Source: Chrysomallon squamiferum (taxonomy: Eukaryota > Mollusca > Gastropoda > Neomphalida > Peltospiridae). Taken from it: 64,000 bases of DNA. Location of the stretch: contig CM022679.1 in the NCBI GenBank assembly GCA_012295275.1, positions 3,710,412 to 3,774,411 on the forward strand, read 5' to 3'. Of this stretch, positions 15,259 to 29,700 are shown one piece after another; position 1 is the stretch's first letter; each line of letters begins with the position of its first letter. The position numbers and the translations under genes were made by a program. A model generated the notes under the pieces. It saw only the letters and a program-made list of their open reading frames with translations. It did no database searches and was not told the DNA's origin.

Positions 15259-16567
15259 CACACAAACGCTTGTATGCATACAGAGAGAGAGCGAGAGAAC
15301 ATCAGATATATGAACTGAAGGTGATATTGCCAGACAAAGAAATAACGACAGAACTAGACATTGAAAAACAGATTATGGATTTGAAACGCGCATACAGTTT
15401 GTTCAGATGTACGTAGCAAAACCAATTTTCTATATCTGAAGGAAATGAATTACAAATTTCAGAGTGAGATCTTTAACAAATAACAATGTATAGATTATAT
15501 CGTCTAGGACAGACCACTACTTTGGCAGCTTTATTAAGACGTTGCAGCCAGCGAACAAACAGCTTGATTTGTGCTTGCTCTTTCTTAAAACATCTTGATT
15601 TGAACTGCTATAGTTTAAAAACCTCTCCATTGAATGAGGTCTCTTATGTCTGTCTTGACTTTTTGAGTTGTGTCTGTGTGTTGGAATTCTTCTCAAGCAC
15701 CAGACAGAAGAGTAAGCATTTAATAGAATATTTTGACGCGGGTTTTCTTGTTAGCACTTAGAGTTTGCTTAGAACCCATCGCTCTGAGCAGTCTGCGTTT
15801 AGAGACGAGTTCTTTTACAGGTTGAAGTTATTTATGTATCCATGTTTAATATATTATATCTCTCGGTCTTAAATATTGCTTCCTATCTGATGTAGTCTGG
15901 TTCAAGAGATATTTAACACTGGCATATTTTTAATATAAAGTCATAATGCAGTTATTATTACAGTGGTCAAGATAAATGAAAGGAAGATGAGGGAGAAAAA
16001 GGTTAAATTTTATTTCAAGTATTCGTGAGGCTGGAGTTAGATCGTAATGGTTATAACTGATTTAATAATCAATCAGATAAATATCCGATAATCTATATGA
16101 AAATGATTAGCGATAAGCAACATTAATGTTATTATAAAATCTAATAATCCTGCTGCTGACACTAGTACTTTTCTCTTCCATCTGGCTTGTCAGAATTCAT
16201 GTATTATCCTACGTTCAATCAGAGCGGTGCGCGATGATGAATGGCGGAAATTCGTTGTGGAGGTATCTTTGTTGACTGCACCACCAGTTTAAGAGACGGT
16301 CGATACGTTTGGTTCTTTTCGGTGTCATTTTTCAAACAAAGTGAGTCACATGCCTTGGGCGTTCATATATCTCGCTTCATCTCCTGTTTACTTATCATTA
16401 CCGCATCTCCGATAACGCTGTTGTGAGATGCAAGTGCAGAACTAGAGAGGTAATTTTCAATTTTCAAACATTAAGAAACGCGGGCAATGGTTACGACTGC
16501 TGGATTCATTTCCGCTGATAATTGCATGCCACCATTTGCAGATACGTCATAAAGCATTTTGCAGAAT

Positions 16568-16726
16568 ATTTATTTATTTATTTATTTATTTATTTGTTCA
16601 ATTTATTTTACCATTAAATGTATTGGAAATACCATATCAGTTTTGATAGCGTTAACAGTGTAAATAATGTGATATATAATAATGATTTGAACTGCATTGA
16701 AAAAAAATATATACCATAGGCTCTAT

Positions 16727-16774
<48 letters not shown>
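16568..16774 (+). repeat. (TTTA)n and (ATT)n pair
   Basis: TTTA repeats at 16568-16594 and ATT repeats at 16730-16774, with plain AT-rich DNA between. Confidence 0.9.
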
Positions 16775-19306
16775 GCGAGTAGCACGTACAGTTGGGTCAT
16801 TGCAAAATCACGTAGCGACAACTAAGGAGCATTAACATAAAAATGCATTTATGTATCTCCAAGGAAACCTTCATTTATTCAGTCAATACTCCAAAGAAGT
16901 ATAAGCTTAAGCCTCCCAGATTTATACTTCTCTCCAATCTCGTTTAATTTTTTGGATCTCAATGGCACGAAACTAGAATTGGCAGATTTAACGAATGTTT
17001 TAGCTTGTATTAAAGGTTGTGAAGAAAACGCCTGGGATTCTTATATTTCTTCAGATCTTTTGCAATCGTGAAAGTAAAATATCGTAAATTGAAAAAAAAA
17101 CTGAAAAAGAAAAATAAAAGAATAAAAATATAATCCATACAATTTTGTTGTAATTTAGGAGCCCAAGTTAAATGCATTTCATAAATTTCAATTTCAGTAC
17201 GACTTGGCTCGGTATTTCTTTCTAAAAAAATAGTTTTGAAATGATTATCAACTGAATCAGCATTGAACATGGATCTTTGCTGGACGTTCTCGAAACCTAC
17301 AGTTAATAATAAGAAAATGCTGTGCCCAGGAGGCTAAGCATAGCGAAACAACATATTTGTAATCATAAAACAAGATTTCAATTTTCTTTTTATTTCAGAT
17401 AGCGGATCGTTGCTTTGTTGCAAAAATTTCGTATTAAGTTCTTGAGTTTGTGAGATCCAGTTCATTCAACGAGCCAATTTATCTATTTCCCATTCCAGCC
17501 CTACTCCGGTCTAACATATCAAATATTAAATCTGCTTTTATCGTATGGTGATTTTGTGAAATGAGATGTATCAAAAACTACGATATATATAATTTGTTTT
17601 CTTCTGGAAAAAGTTTTATTTGAAAAGATTTGTTTGTTAAAAATTAAAAGATAAAAACGTCTAATCAATTGTAATGAATTGTAAAAAAGGAATCAAACGT
17701 GACTCAGTGAAAACACAAGAGAATATTGAGAGACATCAGAATTTACGTGACGAAATAAAATTTGAATTTTGTGCATATTAAGAGGAAAATGAATTATGAA
17801 TAGAACTGTGCCATCAAATGAAAAAAAACTGATCCCTATCCTTGTTTTTATATCACAGACATATTTGTCAGAAGATGTGCAGATAGCGCTGTCACTGTCA
17901 CATGGGATAAACACAATAATGAGATTATTTTCTCCCAATATTCGGTGTTCGCAACTAATGAGTAAAAATATGTAATAATGACGATGTTGATGATAATAAT
18001 AATAATATCAACAATAACAACAACATATATAAATAAATAAATAAATAACAGATAGACAAATAAATAAAATAAAATAAATAAATACATATTGAATAAATCT
18101 CTGAATCAGTTCATCTGAGAGTGCCTATTGGCTAATTTCCCGTAACTGTCAGAGATCAGATTTAGTTTATCAAAATTTAATGTTATGCTTCCCTTGTTAA
18201 GATGAGAACATGCCAAATGTTTTCTGCTTGCCTTTCGAAACACAGCAGAACTTAAAAAACAAAGTTAAGAAGCCATCATTTACGTTATCGTGACATTTAT
18301 AATACTACTACTATTAATAAATTCCATGCAATCGTAGTTTCGTTATTTTTCGTCTGACATAACTTTTGCTGTGCTATTAAAAACATGTTAACGATGAAGT
18401 AATTTTATTATAATTAAACAATGAATATATTTTTACATTCATACTTGTTATACTTGATCAAATCTTACAAAGATTCCACACAATAAAAATGTGAACACAA
18501 AACAAACCCCCAAAAAATAGAAAAAGGATGAAGAAAAAGAAGTGGTGTTAGTTAAATTTTCTCTGCAAATCATTTTTAGATATAAAATAACGATTGCCTC
18601 GTGTTCTTCAGGGACGCAACAAATAAATTAATTGATGATTAAAGTTCAGAAAATTAACAAACATTTTCTTCAGTTTAGAAATACTACCAGGAAAGTGAAT
18701 CATATTAAGATTAAAATAACTGAAATTGAAGCAGACTGCAACAGTTTGAAGAAAACTTTGTCTTCAACTGAACATCTATCAATTAAATCAATATCATTCA
18801 CCATTTTATTGCGAATTTAGTAGTCGCTGTCTCAGAATTTTTTTTAAATATTATGATATATCCTTTATTAAATGCAACAATTTTTCTTTTCGTGTTTTGT
18901 TGCAACAAGCATCACTAATCCATATTAAATTAAACAGCGCAGAATCGATTGTAATCGGGTATACTAACTGCCATGCATTTTCATTATGCTCCATTCAAAA
19001 GCCACTTCTATTGCGATGCACATCAAAGTCTGTTTAATCACACTAAATTTAAGTTTTAAAATATCGATGCATCTTCAAAGATGCTTATTGTTTGTGTTCA
19101 TTTTTGTGCATATGCGTAATTCGATTTGCAGAGTTCGTTTCAAAGACATTCTACATGACGTAAATTTTTAAATGTATTGATTTAGTCTAACAATACAACA
19201 ATACTTCATTCTCATGTTTTTTACTTGGATATAAATCATCTCCGCTATTGTAGAACGAAATTAGTAGAGGTAATAAAATAGGATTAATTTCGTTCAAATT
19301 GTTGTT

Positions 19307-19310
<4 letters not shown>

Positions 19311-19390
<80 letters not shown>
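19311..19390 (+). repeat. (TC)n microsatellite
   Basis: 80 bp, followed by a short (CA)n at 19406-19419. Confidence 0.97.
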
Positions 19391-19392
<2 letters not shown>

Positions 19393-22300
19393 AACTTACA
19401 TTCGCACACACACACACACTATTTCTCTTCGTATTATATGTAGACACATCTCTTTCTTTTTAACTGCTCTTATTACACATGCACTGAAGCGAAACAGTCT
19501 GTAATGGAAATAGAAAAAGTAAATATAGTAGATAAACAATTACCGAAAACACAAGGGGCAAGATCATCTTACTGATATAGTGAGTGATGCGCATTTTCTA
19601 GTTTATTATTGATTTATTATTCATACGTTGTGTATATGTATATGTGTGCATGCGAGTGTCTGTACATGTATATGCTATTTTTAAATCAATTAATTTTAAT
19701 TACGAGAAGAAGAAGAATAAGCAAAAACCAAATGACATCTGTACACCTTCACAAAACCGACGAAACCATGATTTTGTCTTTCGACTTGTTTACCATTCTG
19801 CTCTAACATGATAACCTACTAACCTAAACCGCTGTACCCGGGCAAATAAAATCATGATGGTTAAACCTGCAGGGCTTGAACATTTCTCAGACCTAACAAG
19901 AAAATAAGTTGAACAGAATGGAGCAGAATCAGATTACCTGTGTTTAATCAGAGGCCTGTATTGGGTGAGAATTGCTGCAGGTTTCTGTAATGGACTAAAC
20001 TTGGGAAAATAGCCCAATGAGCTCTTCGCATTGCCGTTGACATACGCCTTCGGTACTATTTAAATTTCATTATCTTCCTCCATGATCCAATTTGGTTACC
20101 CAGGATGAACATTCTTTTCTGGACTGCGTAAGTCAAGTAATTTACCTCAACGTGTGCGGCTGAACTCAACCAAGTTCAGTGACGCAATAATTAAACTGTC
20201 CAGACTAAATTTGTAGGTAATGAAGTTGTGTCTTGATCTTGTTTTTAATCCTCTGATAATGATTTCGGTACACAAGCCAGCACCCTAACATTCAGGAATT
20301 TAATTTTAATGAAAATGTGCGTATTTCAGTTAACTGACTGTTTATTTAATCAATCTATCTGTTGACTGAATTCAACGGTGTTGCAATATATTTTTAATTT
20401 AATTTAATTTTCTTCAAATAAACCAATTTAATTTTCAAACATGAGAATTACATAAATGATCTGAGAATTAATTTTAAAATAGTGCAGATCAAATTTAATA
20501 AAGGAGTTCTGGCAATAATGAGCTTGGTTTTACTACATACTTTCAGGTCTGTATGAATAATGTAGAGATATAACGTTGAAATATGATTTACTTTGGTTAA
20601 AAAAGTAAAACTATATTATGGAAATCGTTGCAGATTTGCTGTGAGATAAAGCTCAGAATTAGAGTGAACCACTTAGGATTATAGTTGTGTCTGTGTAACT
20701 ACCTTGAAACCAGACGTTTGTTATTTTATCCAAGTCATCTTTGCTGTAAATAAATAATCAGTAAGCTATACGATGGCTTTAAGAAGAAAGCTGTTTGTTG
20801 TTGTTTTTTTTGTTTTTTGTTTTTTTTTTACAAAAAGTGAACGAATCATATACAATTTTCAGCACATTGAAGTAAAACTAAATAGATTTATTGTTGCAAA
20901 TGTGGTTTGCTTTTGTTGCTTTCATTTTCCAGCTAATATTTTTTGTTTTGTTGTTAATACCATTATAACCACCATCACCGTTACAACTACCTCTATTATT
21001 ATTCGTATTAAGCAGTTAATTACTACACCTATACTCCACTATTTTATAAGCTTTGCACGAATACGTTCTATAAACACTATTTTCCATTAACGACCTCATT
21101 ATTTTTATTATTTGTTCTCCTGAATAACCTAATTAGGTTTGTATCGCTCCACCGCGCAAGAATGCTTCCTTCGCTTCAACAGACGATCGCAAACTCATCC
21201 ATTAATTGTCTGAAACACGTAGCGTGGACGTGACATCAGTACAAAACGACTATGTCCTTTGAAAACAACGTCTTAAATCGTTCGTAGTGTATTGTGAGAG
21301 CATGTACCTTCCAGTGTTCTCTCTGACACGTTTCGTTTAAATAAGTCTACGGATTTGATAATGAGCACCGCCAAAGTCTCGCTCGCTCAGTCGTAAGCCG
21401 TTCGTAAACTGCGATCGTTTTTGGTACCGCTGCAGCCTAGGGCTAAACCATGAGAGATATATGACTACTGCACAACATTTCTGTTGATTTCAGACTTACA
21501 TTATTGTCATTTTGTCCCCTTTTCTTTAATACACTAACCTACTAACATTTCTGGTAGTAATACAACAGCTTTCCTTCTCTTTCTCAAAGATAACTCCGCA
21601 GTTCGACTTCGCATCTGTTTCACAATTTGTTATCGCTTTTTTCCGTAATTTGGAAGAAGGTGCTAGGAGAATAATTTTAGTTTCTGAATTATTTATTTGT
21701 TCAAATAAGTTAGCTGAAGGATAGGCTCTGTCAAAGTCTTCTGTAGAGTTTTATGATAAGGTTTTTACTTCAAAGACATCTTTTTATCATAAAGTTTTAT
21801 TATTTTTAATGAAGAGTTTCTTTGAAGTCTTTTCTGTATAAGATATGGTTATTTGTTAAATTTAGCATCCGTCTACTTAATGTTGATGTCTTTTCATGTT
21901 AGTCCAAATTAGATATGAGCTTACCTGTTTCCCATTAATTATGGAGTTATAGACTTACTGATTTATAATCATTCGTTCATCATTAAGCATAAATAAACAC
22001 TCTCCCACCCGCTCTCTCTTTATCTGTCTACATATTTACCTATCTATCTGTCTATTTAACTCTCTCTCTCTCTCTCACACACACATTCTCACTGTCCCAG
22101 CCATTTTACATATGCCACTAAATTCAATTTACCCTCGAGAAGTTCATTTTACACAATGTTCAACATTATCTGCCCTTAACTACTGCTTCATTTTAATTTC
22201 GTTTCCCAACACAATCGGAAAATCCGTATAAATAATTAAATATTTTAGTTACATTACAGTGCTGTTACAACGACTGAGGTGTGTCTCGGCGTAATATTAC

Positions 22301-23126
22301 ACCATTCCTCCGGGAAATTACACTTTGTGTTTACTGAATAAAGATTAAATAATAAACAGGCGTTCAATTTTTTTTTTTTTTTTTTTTTTAAGGATGAAGC
22401 CGTATGAAATTATTTAGGTTATAGTCTTAAGAGAATATCAAATCATTACATATAATTTTAAACAAAATTTCAAATAAGAGCTTCCAGCCAGTGTTACAGC
22501 TTCATAAAGGTAGGGAATGTATAACTACTCTTTTGTTGCAATTGATCCCCGAAAAACACAAAATCGTTCTTGGACAGACAACCCGACTGAATATTAAGAT
22601 ACGTTTTTTGCCTTCTTTCTATAAAACGTCAACATGCTTTTCCTGGATTTAATATCTGACTTCACCAAAAGGTTTTTCCAAAACACATTTTGTTATAATG
22701 TGTGCCACTGATTAATATAAAAAAAGACAAAAAGCAACACAAAACAGTCACAGGATATTTATCACACATAACCCATAACTCGATGAAGTATAAATACATA
22801 CTGTGTGTATTTACGTCGGTTGACAATTTGGAAAATAATGAGATCAATTATTGACGAAGTACATAAAGACGTGAATCAATTATCAGTAAAAACATGCAAA
22901 CAATGGCTTGAATTTTTGGCACAGCGCCATACAATTTAGATTATGTCTTAATACAAAAATAAAACTGAAGTGAATTCTTCATATAATGGACCTAATTCAA
23001 GTGTGGTTCAAAATATATTAAGAAGAAATTGGATGATCTTTCAAACAAAGAAAACGAAAAAGAAAATGGAATGAAATGGTTACTAATAAAAAATCACTGG
23101 GCTAGACAAGAATCATTTACGTTTTT

Positions 23127-23127
23127 A

Positions 23128-23181
<54 letters not shown>

Positions 23182-23205
23182 CGCACACAAACACACGAAC
23201 ACACA
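23127..23205 (+). repeat. (CA)n microsatellite
   Basis: CA repeats with some AAAC and GCGC interruptions in the second half. Confidence 0.93.
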
Positions 23206-23380
23206 TACCTACCTACATACATATATTCATACATATACACATACAGAAATACCTAATTATATATATAAAGCTATTAATTATAATTATTATATCAGGGTTG
23301 TTGAAGTCATTTATTTTATTAATTTATTAATAATTTCTTTATTACTGCTGCTACTATAATAATTTGTACTACTACTGCTG

Positions 23381-23415
<35 letters not shown>

Positions 23416-23523
23416 CATTATTATTTAGAAGTTTTATTTAAGTTTTACCTTGCATATAGTTTGAAAATAACTATAACCTCGGGAAATCACTTGAAATGGT
23501 TTGAACAAGCATACAGACACACA

Positions 23524-23524
<1 letters not shown>

Positions 23525-23574
<50 letters not shown>

Positions 23575-23575
23575 A
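23525..23575 (+). repeat. Poly-A tract
   Basis: About 50 A with one G. No retroposon body recognised upstream. Confidence 0.93.
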
Positions 23576-24283
23576 TGATAAAAAAAATAATGGAAAAAAA
23601 ATAATCTTATGCATTGTTACATTGATTCCTTTTCAGCATTTTGCAAAAACTCTAAAAACTTGATTTCCCAACGGAACGGCGGATTATTTAGATTTGGTTC
23701 AAGTTGGCTGTTCTTGTTGACGAATTAAGAAATTTTATTATTTACAAGTCTTTCGTACTGTGTCAGCGAAACTCAATCAAATTTGCCTTTGGGTCAACAG
23801 AAAGTCAAATTCGTGTTTGTAAATAAGTCAGATATGAAACAAAAAGAAATATAAGACAGTAAAGTGAGCAAGAATGAATACATTGAACGAAAGAGAGAAT
23901 GAAAGAAAATTAGAAATTAGATGGACTGAATGCTAAATTTCAGTTTGTCAAATTAACAAAGAAAAAAAAATGGATGGATGAATGAAATAGATTAAAAACA
24001 AAGTGAAATTAACGAACGAATATAAGAAATAGAAGAGAAAAAATAGAAAAATAAGTTTAAAAATAATCAACAGAAGTAAAATTTAAGGAAATATCAAATG
24101 GAAAAAAAATATATAACAAAAAATTAAAATAAAATTATTGAGTTTTATAAATGTTTGTTTATCGAGTTTGTTAGTCGATGAGTTAACTATAATTATCCAA
24201 AGTAGGGTTATCAAGATAATTAATTTTATTTTCTAATAATTAAAGTTTTTGTTCTTTCAAAGTGACAAAAGGGTAAATCTTAA

Positions 24284-24348
<65 letters not shown>

Positions 24349-24361
24349 GATTATTATTATT
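24284..24361 (+). repeat. (TTA)n microsatellite
   Basis: 78 bp with a single GATTA interruption. Confidence 0.96.
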
Positions 24362-25851
24362 ACATTTTTTATTGTTTATTACTATCTTAGCATTACATCA
24401 ATTTCTTTCTTCTTGATATTGATTAATATCGATATGTAATTATCCTCTTAATATCTAGTAAATTGGGAAATTTTGCTATTGCCCAGAACATATTGGCTCT
24501 CTATTCTTTTGTAATTCTATCCTTGTAAAGATGGAACATGTTTATGATGTTATATCCACATTTTACCAGACAGTCGATCAGGTTTTCGTGCTGGGGTGTC
24601 GCTAAACAATTATAGATTCATCTACATTTTATTTACACGTGACTCTCGTTGAGTACACTGATATTTTATCTCATTGATTTTCTCTCTCCTTTCTCTAACA
24701 TTACACTGTTTTTTTCTTTTTGGTTTGAATTCTATAATATCTGTTTTCAGTTTGATTATGAATATAATTATCTGTAATCACTCTATACACTTGTGAGTGT
24801 GTTTATGGTTGGATTGATGTAGAGAGAGAAACACAGAGAGAAATATATAGAGAGACAAGTGAAGGGGAGAAAGGGAGAGGGAGGGATCTGACTGATGTTC
24901 TGGAAGACAGATTTATAGAAATAATCCAAAATTTCAACATTTTGGTGACAAATGTATAAAAGTGTACTGAGAAATTCATACATGTTCAATTATTTTTCAC
25001 CGAGATATTCATATTCCTGTAAAGTATATACAGACATTTTCAAAATGAAATGTCTCTAGATTTTTAAACATTAATACTGAAGTATTATTACATTACTAAA
25101 GACACCTACGATCAGGCAATCCTTTGCAGATGTACAAACATTAAACAATGAGCATGTATCGAATAAAAAAGTATCTTCAAAAAAATTATTTACCTCTTCT
25201 CTATATTTTACAATCCACATATCACTTTTTAGTCTGCGGACTTGTTGTCAGTACTTTAAATGACATTTACCAAGCTTTTAACAAATTTAGCAAAGTTAAA
25301 CTGTTAAGTTGAAATTCCCTTCGGGTTCCTGTAAAACGAATAAGATTAACCCCGTATGTGTCAAAGCCCAAGGGAAGTTTTTCAAAACTATTTTTGCAGA
25401 ATGAACGATCAATTTAAAGTCAACATCTTGAAGGGTGCTTTGTTTCTCTGGAATGTTATCTTTCAGCAGCAGAATACAAATAAGTATAAAGGACTTTAAA
25501 TCAAACTAAGTGCATCACACGACCCTGAGAATCCTTTCAACTGTCAAAGACCATTTTAATGAAGTCCTTTGACGTTCCACATCCCAGTTTTAACAAGGCT
25601 TCTATCGCAATAAATAATCATTCGGCTGTTATCAAAAAAGTCTTTGTTTAAAAAAAAAAAATGGCTGATGTGGAACAAAGCATCATCAAAAGTAACGTAT
25701 TGACCACAGAGACATTTTGCTGAAACTGCTGGCATTTTCACAATTAATTAAAGAAAAATCGTGATTATTTACATAACACCACAAAGAGAAATTCATTAAA
25801 TACACATGAATATCTTTTACTCAAAAAAAAAAAAAAAAAAATCATACTTAC

Positions 25852-26184
25852 ATTTTACGTTAGTTAAAGGCACTATCATCATCTGTCTTATTCCTTGAGG
25901 AATCTGATCGAGAGGAATTTTCTCGGCGGTCACCTTCCTGCAGTACCCTTCTTCCTGCAGCCTGCGAAACAGATCCAGCCTCGTGTTGTTCAGCGTGAAG
26001 AAATGTCCATCCTTCTCGGCCACCTGCAGGCGCGGATACTCTCCTTTGTCCATGACTTTCTTACAGAAACTTTGCATGACATTGTCACTGTGCAGCAGAG
26101 TGATTGTCTCGCTGTCTGTGCAACTCGTGTACAGAATGTTAGACGGGATAACTCGTACCTCGCTAGGTTTGGAATTAAACGTAA
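25852..26184 (-). CDS. Probable coding exon, ParB/sulfiredoxin-like 'LNNTRL' protein
   Basis: The minus-strand frame runs 111 codons from an acceptor (CTCATGTTTCCAG) to a strong donor (AAAT|GTAAGT), phases 1 and 1. Key segments are FNSKPSEVRVIPSNILYT, YPRLQVAEKDGHFFTLNNTR and LDLFRRLQEEGYCRKV. The order (short strand, helix, P-x-L-x-V-x-x-x-D-G-x-x-x-x-L-N-N-x-R-L, then F-R-x-L) is that of small ParB/sulfiredoxin-fold proteins of unknown role found in animals. The family assignment is from memory. An ATG at 26194-26192 overlaps the acceptor, so this could instead be the first coding exon. Codon use looks richer in GC than its surroundings, as expected of real coding DNA. Confidence 0.62.
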
Positions 26185-26262
26185 CTGGAAACATGAGGAG
26201 TAATATTGGAAACTTCAGATAGAATCAGCGATTGGTTTTTTTTTTTTAAATTTATTTATTTT

Positions 26263-26297
<35 letters not shown>

Positions 26298-27451
26298 CGA
26301 ATACTGAAAGTCTTTCCAGTGTTCTTAGTTCGATAGACGGTCCAATTTGGATCTGAGTATAAAAATTATTTTTTCAAAAAAGTGTAACTTTTTTTTTCTT
26401 GTTTTAATGAATCCGGCCTGTCACATGAAAGAGAGCACTTAAGGCGTTCAGTTTTAATTAAAATGGAACCATGGCTCGTTTGTTTGAAGTTGCTTACGCT
26501 CTTTTTATCTATGTTAAATAAAAACACACACGAAAATATTTCTCCTTTATTCCTGTAACAGTATTAAAACACACACACACACACACACACAAAAAAAGTC
26601 GGTGAACAAAGAATATTCGACCATAAAACTCCGTTAGAACTCTTTCGTCTCAAAGGCAGTTAAACATTGAAGGCACCTAAGTTCTTCGATTGAGCTTAAT
26701 TCTTGAAAAGAAATCAGAAAACGTCTTCTTGACTCGGGATGTGTAAAGCATTCACCAACGACAAATCAAAGTATCCTGTCTACATGAGAACAAATCAGAA
26801 ATGCTGTGATTCAGTGGATGGACAACGCGTGTCGTACGTTCTCCCTCTGAAAAGGCCTCCGCTGCCTGTGTTTCGCAAGGCGGCGCAGAGTTTATGTGAG
26901 TGTCTGTCTTTGCTCTGCAAACGATTCTGAACGCGTATCGATTATCACGGAAAAAGTCAATCTAAGTTCTCCCAACTGTTCTTTATTTTTCGATTTTCCT
27001 CTTGCAAACATCCAGGTAACATAACATCTGCTTCTCACTGGCAGGTGAATTGAGTGGTAGTAGCACGGGTCCATCAATGATGTATGGTTATCGACGTCAT
27101 CTGAAACCGGCAGCAAGCTTGACATCCCTCATTGCTGACGACAACTGAAGCGACGCATCTGTTAAAAGCGTTTCAGCATTTTACATGTTATAAAACACTC
27201 GTCACACAAAACAGTTTGCAGGGCTGGGGGACACAGTCTTTCTGTTATTTGTTAACTGAATATTATTTTAAATATACTTCTTTGTGATCGTTATTTTCTT
27301 TTGAACTGTTATTATTGATTTATTTCCTTCTATTTGTATTCATTTATTATTCTACTTCTTCCTCTTTTTTCTCCTCCTCTCCTCTTCTTCTTTTACTTTC
27401 TGATATTATTAATTTTCTTATTATTATTATGACGATGATGATAATTATTAT

Positions 27452-27459
27452 TATTTATT

Positions 27460-27531
<72 letters not shown>
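27452..27531 (+). repeat. (TTTA)n/(TTA)n microsatellite
   Basis: A short TTTA block grading into about 63 bp of TTA. Confidence 0.95.
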
Positions 27532-27923
27532 TATTCGTTTCGTTTTTTTCCCCAGTTGTTTTCATTCAGTAATGGCATGGTTCTCGATGGTATTTATAAA
27601 TGTTTTATGAGACAGAAACTGTTCCATACAATTATCGTTTTTTTGCCAAAACAAACAGTCCACAGAACTCAGACTAATAAAAAGCAGGCCTATTTTAAAA
27701 TAACACCTCTCCCGGTTTTATAGTTTCATTTGAAATCAAACCTGGCACTATTGCGATTATGAATAGATTACGCTTAGAATTATATTTTTTAAAATTGTGA
27801 AGTGAATAACGACGTTTCTGATGACTGACTGATTGTTTGATTGATGTAATTACTCCAGATCTAAAATCCAATAACTATTTTTCTCCTTGAAATCATCCAG
27901 CATGTTTTTCTTCTTCTCTTATT

Positions 27924-27924
27924 T

Positions 27925-27963
<39 letters not shown>

Positions 27964-27987
27964 TGTATTTATTTATTTATTTATTTT
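27924..27987 (+). repeat. (TTTA)n microsatellite
   Basis: 64 bp with one TGTA interruption. Confidence 0.95.
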
Positions 27988-28192
27988 GTTTGTAAATTCC
28001 TGTATTATTTTCAAATGCCAATTAGTAATGAAAGATCAACTATAACAGATGACATAAACAATGCCAGTGACCTTTAAACAAATATATTAGCAGCAGTATT
28101 AAAGAAAACTCACCAATAACTAGTTTTCAGATGATGAATTTTATGTTACAACAACACTTCAGTACTTATCAGTTATAATTGTTTTAAATGTG

Positions 28193-28194
<2 letters not shown>

Positions 28195-28241
<47 letters not shown>
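28195..28241 (+). repeat. (CA)n microsatellite
   Basis: About 46 bp, uninterrupted. Confidence 0.97.
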
Positions 28242-28242
<1 letters not shown>

Positions 28243-29650
28243 CTTAATTAAAATACCATAGAAAAGGATAAAAAAAAGAAACCAAAATCTTTACCATGAT
28301 TCAAGAGGTTGTTTTATAAAGACTTTTTCCCAGGAAAGCACAAATCTGACCTTTGGTAAAGAAACTGAAGGGAAGTAGACTGATGGCAAGAACTATTTTG
28401 CATGGTCAGAAATGTCAGAAGAAAAACTAACTTAATGATTCATCCAGGAGGATTAATCATGTCGTGCTTTTACAGTACAGTTTAGAAATGATTACGATAC
28501 ACACTGAGAGAAGGGAAATCACGTTATTCATCATGCAGTCAGTACAGATGCGTGTACTGTCTTCAGGGGGTTTTCCTATTCAGCTTTAAGTCTGAAATCA
28601 CTGCAAAATCTGATCAACAAAACTTTTATCTAACCTCTGTCAGGTTCTTAAACAACACATCTTATTAACAGATCGAGTTTTCTTGTTTGTTACTTATAGA
28701 GGTTTCTCAACATAAAAAAAGAAAATAAATTATCAAAAGATTCAAGGAAAATCGTGACAGAAAAAACGATTGGATGTCACAGTGTACTAAGCATTATCAT
28801 TGTAATCCTTGCAGTACTTATGTCTTCTGTCAGTGTTTTATCAGAACAGATGTGAAATTTCCTCATTAACTCCTATCAAATGTTGCAGTCCCCACAGAGA
28901 ATATACTGCGGCGTACAAATTTATTTTTAGTGAATACTGGTCCAGTATTTGCTGAGAACTGAATCAATAATGATTTTCTATTTTTTTAATTTGCTTTATT
29001 TATTTTCTTATTCTTTTATTTTATTTTATTTACTTCTTTTTTTTTTTCTGAACATTAAACTGTTGTCTGATACTAAAACAAACACAAATTTCTTTTTCTT
29101 CTTATTAATTTATTTATTTTTAAGCTGTACTTTCTTTTTTCTAAGTAATTTGATTATTTTTTATTCTAGAGTATTAACTGAAAATTCTCTCTCTCTCCCT
29201 CTCTTTCTCTCTCTCTGTCTTTCTCTCTATCCATCTATCTATCTCATATATTTTCTTCAATGATTTTTCTAACTTTATTGATCTTAAGGATTAAACAAAT
29301 GACGTATTAAATTCATTTCTTAGCAAATGTCAAGAATCAGCTCAATCAAATTCGACCTTTTATCCGAAAACTAACAACCATTCTTAAATTATTGCATAAA
29401 TCGATCTTGTAATACTGTACAGGATATCGAATGAGATGGCGAATAAATATCAATGTCTAAGCTATTGTCATTATTTCCTGGCAAACAACATGTCGACAAT
29501 GATTAAGTGATTAGCACGTCTGATTTATATTCATTATGGAATCAAAGATGACAGAAATCGAACTCTGAGTGAGATTAGAAATCGAATTGACGCAGCAATA
29601 TAGCAATTGCGTCATTTTCCTTATTTCTCGTTCTAGACAGTGTACAGCAC

Positions 29651-29654
<4 letters not shown>

Positions 29655-29697
<43 letters not shown>
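29655..29697 (+). repeat. Poly-T tract
   Basis: 43 T in a row. Confidence 0.95.
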
Positions 29698-29700
<3 letters not shown>
